Origin: Candidatus Falkowbacteria bacterium RIFOXYC2_FULL_48_21
Lineage (GTDB): Bacteria; Patescibacteriota; Patescibacteriia; UBA11705; JABHMO01
Assembly: GCA_001778275.1 (NCBI GenBank)
Contig: MFGM01000066.1
Span: forward strand, 4,225 to 35,648
Direction: 5' to 3'
Length of the DNA stretch: 31,424 bases
Shown here piece after piece: positions 26,088 through 31,424 of the stretch (position 1 is the stretch's first letter; every line of letters begins with the position of its first letter). The notes beneath the pieces were generated by a model. The model was given only the letters and a program-made list of their open reading frames with translations. It was not told the DNA's origin and did no database searches. The translations under genes were made by a program, and so were the position numbers.

Positions 26088-26240
26088 ATGGCGGCGCAAA
26101 AATTGCAAAGACAAAAATGTGAAGTTTATTCAAGAGTGGTCGGCTACCTTAGCCCGATTCATCGCTGGAATAATGGCAAGAAAGCAGAATTTAACGATCG
26201 AAAAACATTCGATAAGGTTTTGACTGGAAACGCCGCATAA
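26088..26240 (+). CDS. nrdD: Detached glycyl-radical domain of NrdD (50 aa)
   Basis: A 50-aa reading frame starting MAAQKLQRQK. Residues 11-41 contain CEVYSRVVGYLSPIHRWNNG and then KKAEFNDRKTF, which is the conserved C-terminal end of anaerobic ribonucleotide reductases. Gly19 in RVVGY is the predicted radical glycine, and WN-GK-EF-DR follow as in intact proteins. It lies 199 nt after the stop of the NrdD core and in a different frame, with two TAA codons in its own frame shortly upstream, so a single base error would not fuse the two. It has its own ATG 8 nt after hairpin F, with no clear Shine-Dalgarno. Either it is a functional small subunit that associates with the core, like the stand-alone radical domain GrcA/YfiD of pyruvate formate-lyase, or it is the remnant of a broken nrdD. 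The intact motif argues against long-standing decay. Confidence 0.85.
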   Translation: MAAQKLQRQKCEVYSRVVGYLSPIHRWNNGKKAEFNDRKTFDKVLTGNAA

Positions 26241-26379
26241 TTACAGATTAAAGGTACAGATAGCCAGAAGGTTACAGATGTACAGATTAAAGGTACAGAT
26301 AATACAGATTACGAGAATAGTTTAAGCTTATGTGATTATCTGTATCATCTGTACGTGGCTTATCTGTACATCTGTAACC
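26241..26379 (+). repeat. Word-repeat hairpin G (ACAGAT words)
   Basis: The left arm 26270-26312 starts GGTTACAGATGTACAGAT and the right arm 26334-26379 ends ATCTGTACATCTGTAACC; they pair almost throughout. A partial extra copy of the left arm precedes it (26241-26262). It starts right after the stop of the small radical-domain gene and ends 13 nt before nrdG. It uses the same words as hairpin H in front of nrdD. Confidence 0.9.
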
Positions 26380-26392
26380 ATCCCGTAGTTCT

Positions 26393-27079
26393 ATGCTAAT
26401 TGGTGGATTACAAAAGACGACCCTGCTCGATTATCCGGGCAAAGTGGCGGCGACTATTTTCACCGTGGGGTGCAATTTTCGCTGTCTTTTTTGTTATAAC
26501 CCGGACATTGTGAAAGGAGTTTCGAAGTTGATTCCGGAAGATGAAGTGTTCAGCTTCTTGAAAAAGCGCAGCAAATTGCTGGACGGGGTTTGTTTAACTG
26601 GCGGAGAACCAACCCTGCAAAGGGGAATTATCGGTTTTATTGAAAAGTTGAAAGCTCTAAAATTGTTGGTAAAATTGGATACGAACGGGCAGAATCCGGA
26701 TTTATTGGAAAAGTTGATTGGCCGCAAACTGATTGATTACGTGGCCATGGATATCAAGGCGCCGTGGGAAAATTATCAAAAAGTGTGTTGCCGGCCGCTC
26801 GACTTAACGGCGATTAAAAAAAGTGTTATAATACTGAAGCGCGGTAAAGTTGACTATGAGTTTCGTTCCACGGTACTGCCGACGCTTCACTCTGTGGCCG
26901 ACTTAACGGTCATGGCCGAGCAAATCAAGGGCGCGGATAAATATTACTTTCAGCAGTTCAAACCGTCAAGTAAACTTGTGAGCGACAGCTTGGTGAACGA
27001 AAAACCGTTTGGCCGCCGCGAACTTGGCGAGATTGTGAAGCAGTTTAAGGATTGGTTTAGGATTTGTGAGGTTAGGTAG
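26393..27079 (+). CDS. nrdG: NrdD-activating radical SAM enzyme NrdG
   Basis: A 228-aa anaerobic ribonucleotide reductase activase. It uses a 4Fe-4S cluster and S-adenosylmethionine to generate the glycyl radical on NrdD. The cluster motif C-x3-C-x2-C is CNFRCLFC (Cys27, Cys31, Cys34). LTGGEPTLQ is the SAM-binding GGE motif, and DTNGQNP and YVAMDIKAP are also typical. The N-terminus (GGLQKTTLLDYPGKVAATIF) matches this subgroup of activases. Its target glycine would lie in the adjacent 50-aa protein, so the order core, radical domain, activase makes a coherent set. Confidence 0.95.
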   Translation: MLIGGLQKTTLLDYPGKVAATIFTVGCNFRCLFCYNPDIVKGVSKLIPEDEVFSFLKKRSKLLDGVCLTGGEPTLQRGIIGFIEKLKALKLLVKLDTNGQNPDLLEKLIGRKLIDYVAMDIKAPWENYQKVCCRPLDLTAIKKSVIILKRGKVDYEFRSTVLPTLHSVADLTVMAEQIKGADKYYFQQFKPSSKLVSDSLVNEKPFGRRELGEIVKQFKDWFRICEVR

Positions 27080-27109
27080 TGCAGTGCGGTGTAAAGAGTA
27101 ATAACTAAC

Positions 27110-27192
27110 GGCAAGAGTAAAAACAAAATATAGAATGAAAAAATGTTCAATTGATTTTTGGTTTTGATTTTATTTTTTATTTTTCTTTTGCC
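27110..27192 (+). repeat. Intergenic word-repeat hairpin E (A-rich words)
   Basis: The left arm GGCAAGAGTAAAAACAAAAT (from 27110) pairs imperfectly with the right arm ending TATTTTTCTTTTGCC at 27192. It is followed by CCCTTTGACCCTTGCCC, the reverse of the CAAAGGG word, without a left partner. Confidence 0.7.
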
Positions 27193-27224
27193 CTTTGACC
27201 CTTGCCCTTTGCCCTTCATAATAT

Positions 27225-27563
27225 ATGGACGAAGACATCAAACAACTTTTACAAAAAAACCTGGAATACACCAAAGAAGTTCACGACATGGTGAAAAAAT
27301 TACAACATCACGTTTTGATGCAGCAAATTTTTAGCGTGCTAAAAGTAATAATTATCGTGGTGCCGATCGTGTTGGCGTTGCTTTACGGCTGGCCGTATTT
27401 CAAGCAGGCGCTTGGTATTTACGATCAGGTCATCGGCAAAGTGGAGCTGATGGAAAAGGCCACCCAACCGGCCGGTTTGTTGAATATTTTTGAACAGTTG
27501 CCGCAAGAGTTTAAAAAATCCGGCAATATGAGCGATCAAGATATTAAAAATTTTTTGAAGTGA
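27225..27563 (+). CDS. Small single-pass membrane protein, function unknown
   Basis: A 112-aa protein with a charged, probably helical N-terminus (1-30), one transmembrane helix at about 38-56 (VLKVIIIVVPIVLALLYGW) and a helical C-terminal tail that is likely on the other side of the membrane. I do not recognise a family. The reading frame is solid and isolated between two hairpin-containing gaps. Confidence 0.7.
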   Translation: MDEDIKQLLQKNLEYTKEVHDMVKKLQHHVLMQQIFSVLKVIIIVVPIVLALLYGWPYFKQALGIYDQVIGKVELMEKATQPAGLLNIFEQLPQEFKKSGNMSDQDIKNFLK

Positions 27564-27650
27564 CAACGCGGGCATTTTCGGCGCATGATTTATTTTTGGC
27601 TTGAGCCGAAATATCAATCGCCGGGAAGCCGCTTTTTTATAATCGGAAGA
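27564..27650 (+). promoter_or_regulatory. Gap with small stems and a -10-like box before htrA
   Basis: TTTCGGC (27576-27582) can pair with GCCGAAA (27605-27611), with a smaller GGC-TTGA-GCC inside; neither is followed by a T-run. A perfect TATAAT lies at 27638-27643, but no good -35 box sits 16-18 nt upstream. If used, transcripts would start almost at hairpin J. Confidence 0.4.
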
Positions 27651-27651
27651 T

Positions 27652-27758
27652 GGTGCGTGGTGTGTGGATGCCGGTTCGGAAAGTGGACGTTGGATGTTGG
27701 ATAGTTTGTCCACTTTCCGTTCTCCACCAACCAAACCAGCATCCAGGTACCTTGCACC
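27652..27758 (+). repeat. Intergenic hairpin J (GTTGGAT words)
   Basis: A perfect 12-bp stem CGGAAAGTGGAC (27677-27688) / GTCCACTTTCCG (27708-27719) surrounds a loop of GTTGGATGTTGGAT words. Outer arms GGTGCGTGG...GGATGCCGGTT and AACCAAACCAGCATCC...GCACC extend the pairing imperfectly. It ends 17 nt before the htrA ATG. Confidence 0.85.
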
Positions 27759-27775
27759 AACCTCCACTTAAATTT

Positions 27776-29002
27776 ATGTCAAACGATTTATCCGTAAAAA
27801 ATCATTTGTCCGTGGTGGTGATTGTCAGTTTGATCGTCGGCGCGTTTGCCGGCGCGTGCGGTTCGTTTTTCCTTCAACCAAGGCTGGCGCAAACCGAATG
27901 GGGGCGGCAGTTCCTCGGCAACGAAGTGGTTCAGCAAGCGACCGGCCAAACCAAGGTTTATGAAGTGACGGAAGACTCGGCGACGATTGACGTGGTGAAA
28001 AAGGTTTCTCCGTCTGTGGTTAGTATCGTGGTGACGAAGGAATTGGAAAATTTTTACAACATGACCGGTCCGAATATTTTTGATTTTTGGAATCAGGGCT
28101 TGCCCGCGCCGCAATCAAACGGTAAAAAGGAAAAGCAGGTGGTGGGCGGCGGTACCGGCTTTGTCATGGCGGCGGACGGGCTTATCTTGACGAACAAGCA
28201 CGTGGTGGCGGACGAGCAGGCGGAGTATTCAGTCGTGTTTAACGATGGGAAAAAGTTTGAGGCCAAAGTGTTGGGTCGCGATATGGTAAGTGATATTGCC
28301 GTTTTGAAAATTGAAGCCAAAGATTTATCGGTGCTCGATGTTGGCGATTCGGACAAGATTCAAATCGGGCAAACCGTTATTGCCATTGGCAACGCACTTA
28401 GTGAGTATAGCAATTCGGTCACGCGCGGTGTGATTTCCGGCGTTAATCGCCGAGTGGAGGCAAGTAGCGGCGCCGGGCAGTCGGAAGTGATTGAAGAGGC
28501 GATTCAAACGGACGCGGCCATCAATCCGGGCAATTCCGGCGGACCGCTTTTGAATCTGGCCGGACAGGTTATTGGCATCAACACTGCGGTGAGCTGGCAA
28601 GGTCAGTCTCTCGGCTTTGCCATTCCGATCAATCAGGCGAAAAGCGTGATTGAAAGCGTGAAACAGTTCGGTGAAATCATCCGGCCGTGGCTCGGCGTGC
28701 GTTACGCCATTTTGAACAAAGAAATCGCGACAGCCAATAAATTAAAATATGAATATGGTGCCATGGTTTTGCGTGGCCAAACCGCGGATGAGCCGGCCGT
28801 GGTAAAGGACAGTCCGGCGGATAAGGCGGGGATTGTTGAGAACGATATTATTCTTGAAGTGAGCGGTCAGAAAATCACCGAAGATTCATCTTTGGCCGGT
28901 CTGATCGCGAAGTTTAAGCCGGGTGATGAGGTTAAGTTGAAAGTATTCAGTAAAGACGCGGAGAAGGAAATAAAAGTTAAGCTTGAGAAACGGAAGGAAT
29001 AG
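27776..29002 (+). CDS. htrA: HtrA/DegP-like serine protease (trypsin + PDZ)
   Basis: A 408-aa membrane-anchored S1C protease for envelope protein quality control. There is a transmembrane signal anchor at about 12-34. The catalytic triad is His142 (LTNKHVV), Asp173 (VSDIAVL) and Ser254 (GNSGGP). A C-terminal PDZ domain at about 305-400 contains DSPADKAGIVENDIILEV. The start MSNDLSV is chosen because the in-frame ATG 126 nt upstream would translate hairpin J into an unlikely Pro/His/Cys-rich extension. prfB follows after a gap that is entirely hairpin I. The protease may process the large secreted proteins in this window, but that is only a guess from proximity. Confidence 0.94.
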   Translation: MSNDLSVKNHLSVVVIVSLIVGAFAGACGSFFLQPRLAQTEWGRQFLGNEVVQQATGQTKVYEVTEDSATIDVVKKVSPSVVSIVVTKELENFYNMTGPNIFDFWNQGLPAPQSNGKKEKQVVGGGTGFVMAADGLILTNKHVVADEQAEYSVVFNDGKKFEAKVLGRDMVSDIAVLKIEAKDLSVLDVGDSDKIQIGQTVIAIGNALSEYSNSVTRGVISGVNRRVEASSGAGQSEVIEEAIQTDAAINPGNSGGPLLNLAGQVIGINTAVSWQGQSLGFAIPINQAKSVIESVKQFGEIIRPWLGVRYAILNKEIATANKLKYEYGAMVLRGQTADEPAVVKDSPADKAGIVENDIILEVSGQKITEDSSLAGLIAKFKPGDEVKLKVFSKDAEKEIKVKLEKRKE

Positions 29003-29107
29003 TAATAACACGAATGACGCGAATAATCGCAAATGCGAATGACGCGAATGGACAACATTGTGATTTATTCGTGTCATTCGCGAGCCTTGCGATTATTCGT
29101 GTTAATT
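29003..29107 (+). repeat. Intergenic word-repeat hairpin I (CGAATRAC words)
   Basis: The left arm 29003-29050 (TAATAACACGAATGACGCG...) pairs with the right arm 29065-29107 (...GCGATTATTCGTGTTAATT). The element occupies the whole gap: it begins on the base after the htrA stop and ends on the base before the prfB ATG. Confidence 0.88.
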
Positions 29108-30205
29108 ATGCATGAACTAGTCAAACGTATCATCGAACTCCGCGATCGCGTGGAACGGGCGTGGCGAATCATGCGCGCGGACGAAAAAAAAGCGAAAATC
29201 ATCGAATTGCAACACGCCATGTCGCTGCCCGGTTTTTGGTCTGATCAAAACAAAGCAAAGGCGGTGGGGCAACTGGTTAGCGACCTTGAAAATGAAGTGG
29301 GCGCGTGGGAAAAGTTGCGCCGCGAGGTTTTGGACTTGCTGGAAATCGCCGAGTTGGATGAAAAAGACAAGGACGTCAGCTTGCGCGAGGAAACGGAAAA
29401 GCAATTGTCGGTTATGGAAAAAGCGTTTGAAAAGTTGGAGTTTACTTTGTTATTCAACGGAAAATATGACGCCGAGCCGGCTCTTGTCGCCATTCACGCG
29501 GGCGCGGGCGGCACGGACGCGCAGGATTGGGCGGAGATGTTGCTCCGAATGTATTTGCGCTTTTGCGAAAAGCAGGGATGGAAAACGCAGATTTTAAACT
29601 TGTCCGCCGGGGGCGAGGCTGGCGTGAAGAGCGTGGTGTTCGAAGCGCTTGGAAATAATTGTTACGGTTACTTAAAAGCCGAAGCCGGCGTGCATCGGCT
29701 GGTTCGTATCTCGCCGTTTGACGCGGAAAAAATGCGGCACACTTCGTTTGCGCTCGTTGAAGTGCTACCGCTCATGGCTGAGAGCGCGGCCATTACCATC
29801 AAGCCGGAAGAATTGCGCATTGACGTGTTTCGTTCCGGCGGCAAGGGCGGGCAAAGCGTGAATACGACGGATTCGGCCGTGCGCATCACGCATTTACCGA
29901 CCAACATTGTCGTGGCGTGTCAAAATGAACGATCGCAAATGCAGAACAAGGAAAAGGCCATGCGCGTTTTGCAGGCGAAGTTGCAGCGTTATTACGAGGC
30001 GGAGCAGGAAGAAGAAAAACAGCGTTTGCGCGGCGAATTCACCGAGGCGGCGTGGGGCAATCAAGCGCGTTCGTACGTGATTCACCCGTACAAAATGGTC
30101 AAAGATCATCGCACCGGTTTTGAAACGACCAATCCGGAGGCGGTCTTGGACGGCGATTTGATTCAGTTTATCGAGGCGTATTTGAGGAAGGAGGCGGGGA
30201 AGTAG
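29108..30205 (+). CDS. prfB: Peptide chain release factor 2 (RF2)
   Basis: A 365-aa class I release factor that recognises UAA and UGA stop codons. The SPF anticodon-like tripeptide is at 202-204 and the catalytic GGQ is at 247-249 (SGGKGGQSVN), close to their positions in E. coli RF2. The start at 29108 (MHELVKRI) gives normal family length. An upstream in-frame ATG at 29033 would translate the hairpin and is rejected. There is no internal UGA or programmed frameshift near codon 26, unlike many prfB genes. Its presence agrees with UGA serving as a stop here. Confidence 0.96.
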   Translation: MHELVKRIIELRDRVERAWRIMRADEKKAKIIELQHAMSLPGFWSDQNKAKAVGQLVSDLENEVGAWEKLRREVLDLLEIAELDEKDKDVSLREETEKQLSVMEKAFEKLEFTLLFNGKYDAEPALVAIHAGAGGTDAQDWAEMLLRMYLRFCEKQGWKTQILNLSAGGEAGVKSVVFEALGNNCYGYLKAEAGVHRLVRISPFDAEKMRHTSFALVEVLPLMAESAAITIKPEELRIDVFRSGGKGGQSVNTTDSAVRITHLPTNIVVACQNERSQMQNKEKAMRVLQAKLQRYYEAEQEEEKQRLRGEFTEAAWGNQARSYVIHPYKMVKDHRTGFETTNPEAVLDGDLIQFIEAYLRKEAGK

Positions 30206-30402
30206 AGTAGCGCAAAGGGCAAAGGGAAAAGTGCAAAGTTGAAGGCACAAAACCTCATTAATTACTGCAGCCCTTTAGGGTGCGTCCTGGTTTACTGCGT
30301 GGCGGTATAATGAACCATCGACAATTTGTCGACGGTTGCGAGTTACGGAGTTTGGTAAAAATGGTGGGGCATTGAAATACCAAAAAAATAATTTATAAAA
30401 AT
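30206..30402 (+). other. Gap with a lone hairpin arm (D), a -10 box and a palindrome
   Basis: 30212-30244 matches the left arm of hairpin C over 33 nt with two mismatches, but no right arm follows, so it is a half copy. A small CCC-TTTA-GGG stem lies near 30271-30280. TATAAT at 30306-30311 has no good -35 box. It overlaps the start of the palindrome region described separately. A short frame MNHRQFVDGCELRSLVKMVGH begins at 30310; I see no evidence that it is a gene. Confidence 0.55.
30313..30337 (+). promoter_or_regulatory. 25-nt palindrome at the Bro-N gene promoter (possible operator)
   Basis: Two 12-nt arms around a single T, with one mismatch; the core is TCGACAATTTGTCGA. It starts 2 nt after a TATAAT box. 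It closely resembles a second palindrome inside the gene at 30575-30599 (4 differences in 25 nt). Its position fits an operator, and the evidence is structural only. Confidence 0.5.
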
Positions 30403-31230
30403 ATGGAAAACACAAAAATTGTTTTGTTTAAGGGAAAGAGGGTTCGGAAAGTCATTTACAATAATGAATGGTGGTTTTCGGTAGTTGATGTGATTGAGGT
30501 GCTGACTAACAGTGAGCGATCGAGTGTTTATTGGACAGCGATGAAGACGCGAGTGCAAAATGACGATGGATTTGAACTATCTACAATTTGTAGACAGTTG
30601 AAATTGTTAGCCGATGATGGAAAAATGCGCGAAACTGATTGTGCCAATGCCGAGGGGATTTTTCGTATTGTGCAGTCAATTCCTTCGCCGAAAGCCGAAC
30701 CTTTCAAGCGCTGGTTGGCGCGGGTCGGATTCGAGCGTGTTCAAGAAATTGAAAATCCGGAGTTGGGTCAACGTCGGACGCGGATGTTATATAAATTGAA
30801 AGGTTACCCGGATAGTTGGATCGAACAGCGCATGCGCGGGATCGTGATTCGCGAGGAATTGACGGACGAATGGCAAAAGCGCGGGGCGCAAGAACAAAAA
30901 GATTACGAAATTTTAACCGCGGAAATATCCGAGGCCACCTTTGGACTTAAACCGGAAAAATACAAGAAGTTGAAAGGTTTAAAACGTGAAAATCTCCGCG
31001 ACCACATGGATGATTTTGAGTTGATTTTTACCATGCTCGGCGAAAAGTCAACCTCGGAAATTCACAAGGTCGAATACTCGCGCGGTGTGCCGAAGTTGAA
31101 ACAAGACGCCAGAGTCGGCGGCAAGATCGCCGGCGACGCGCGCCAAGCGCTTGAAAAGAAGTTGGGTCGGTCGGTGGTGAGCACGCGGAATTATTTAGAA
31201 AAGAAGCCTGGTAAAAAGTTATTGAAGTAA
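30403..31230 (+). CDS. Bro-N domain protein (phage antirepressor / DinD-like)
   Basis: A 275-aa protein. Residues about 4-110 form a Bro-N domain (NEWWFSVVDVIEVLT; ELSTICRQLKLLADDGK; IQSIPSPKAEPFKRWLA in slightly varied form), the DNA-binding part of phage and baculovirus Bro proteins and antirepressors. The C-terminal part (about 130-275: RMRGIVIREELTDEWQKRG, GLKRENLRDHMDDFELIF, GDARQALEKK) matches the family often annotated as phage antirepressor or DNA-damage-inducible protein D. The role of the stand-alone chromosomal members is not settled; DNA-binding regulation is inferred. A palindrome sits at its promoter region and a related one within its codons 58-66. No other phage genes are visible around it. 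Confidence 0.82.
   Translation: MENTKIVLFKGKRVRKVIYNNEWWFSVVDVIEVLTNSERSSVYWTAMKTRVQNDDGFELSTICRQLKLLADDGKMRETDCANAEGIFRIVQSIPSPKAEPFKRWLARVGFERVQEIENPELGQRRTRMLYKLKGYPDSWIEQRMRGIVIREELTDEWQKRGAQEQKDYEILTAEISEATFGLKPEKYKKLKGLKRENLRDHMDDFELIFTMLGEKSTSEIHKVEYSRGVPKLKQDARVGGKIAGDARQALEKKLGRSVVSTRNYLEKKPGKKLLK
30575..30599 (+). repeat. Second copy of the 25-nt palindrome, inside the Bro-N gene
   Basis: Two 12-nt arms around a single T; the core is TCTACAATTTGTAGA, encoding part of ELSTICRQL. It differs from 30313-30337 at four positions, most of them paired changes that keep the symmetry. The centres are 262 nt apart. Confidence 0.7.
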
Positions 31231-31236
31231 AATTAT

Positions 31237-31424
31237 ATGAAAAAGTTTGTAAAATCTTACGCCTTGGTTGGGCAAAAGGCGCTCCTCTTCAATAAGGCGG
31301 GCAAGGTTTTGTTATTACGCCGCTCGGCAAAAACGCCATCGCCCGGTCGATTGGATTTTGTTGGCGGCGGGCTGGATCGGGGAGAGGATCCGTTGGACGG
31401 AATCAAACGCGAAATTGAAGAGGA
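31237..31424 (+). CDS. Nudix hydrolase, N-terminal part (runs off the window)
   Basis: The first 62 codons of a protein that begins MKKFVKSYALVGQKALLF. GGGLDRGEDPLDGIKREIEE is the first and most conserved part of the Nudix box (G-x5-E-x7-R-E-x2-E-E), which binds the metal for hydrolysis of nucleoside-diphosphate-linked substrates. The substrate cannot be predicted. The start is 6 nt after the stop of the Bro-N gene. Confidence 0.88.
   Translation, partial: MKKFVKSYALVGQKALLFNKAGKVLLLRRSAKTPSPGRLDFVGGGLDRGEDPLDGIKREIEE

Noticed and set aside
27650..27775. N-terminal extension of HtrA from an upstream ATG
   Set aside because: These codons translate hairpin J. The start at 27776 is followed directly by a normal signal anchor.
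29108..29260. Programmed frameshift in prfB
   Set aside because: The frame is continuous from the ATG through the SPF and GGQ motifs with no early in-frame stop.
117..31424. UGA recoded as an amino acid, as in some Patescibacteria
   Set aside because: Several genes (ftsA, nrdD, the restriction endonuclease, htrA's downstream small gene neighbours) are bounded by normal stops, ftsA ends in TGA, no gene needs UGA to be read through, and RF2 is intact.

Overview
The window looks like a chromosomal segment of a Candidate Phyla Radiation / Patescibacteria-type bacterium. The reasons are two very large secreted proteins that begin with a two-helix pilin-like segment, small membrane proteins with calcium-binding repeats, an anaerobic NrdD/NrdG ribonucleotide reductase with an intein, and long hairpin repeats between genes. 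All recognisable genes lie on the + strand. Base composition is roughly balanced, except for an AT-richer restriction-modification pair. UGA serves as a normal stop (ftsA, ybeY and nrdD end in it) and an intact RF2 gene is present, so there is no sign of UGA recoding.

Layout. 1-16 kb: a 752-aa pilin-like/Ig protein, then an adenine methyltransferase and a putative restriction endonuclease, then a 3570-aa relative of the first protein that ends in a vWA-like domain. 15.4-17.4 kb: two single-pass membrane proteins with Asp-rich calcium-binding repeats. 17.4-21.7 kb: ybeY-dgkA (overlapping), ftsA, ftsZ and a HAD phosphatase, which is the housekeeping and division part. 22-27 kb: a lipoprotein with a good terminator, then nrdD carrying a LAGLIDADG intein, a separate 50-aa reading frame carrying the NrdD glycyl-radical motif, and nrdG. 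27.2-31.4 kb: a small membrane protein, an HtrA protease, prfB, a Bro-N (phage antirepressor-like) gene, and the start of a Nudix hydrolase that runs off the window.

Two things stand out. First, NrdD appears to be split. The long protein stops just after its zinc site, and the missing radical-bearing C-terminus (CEVYSRVVGY...) is encoded 199 nt further on as its own small gene behind a hairpin repeat. Second, most gaps between genes from 16.1 to 29.1 kb hold a long imperfect hairpin. The arms are built from a short repeated 'word' that differs between loci, with the purine-rich arm first, and the hairpin often ends within about 20 nt of the next start codon. Some copies are clearly related by sequence; others share only the architecture.

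Further points are a 31-nt identical palindromic sequence inserted in the same frame in two unrelated genes, and a matched pair of 25-nt palindromes at the promoter and inside the Bro-N gene.
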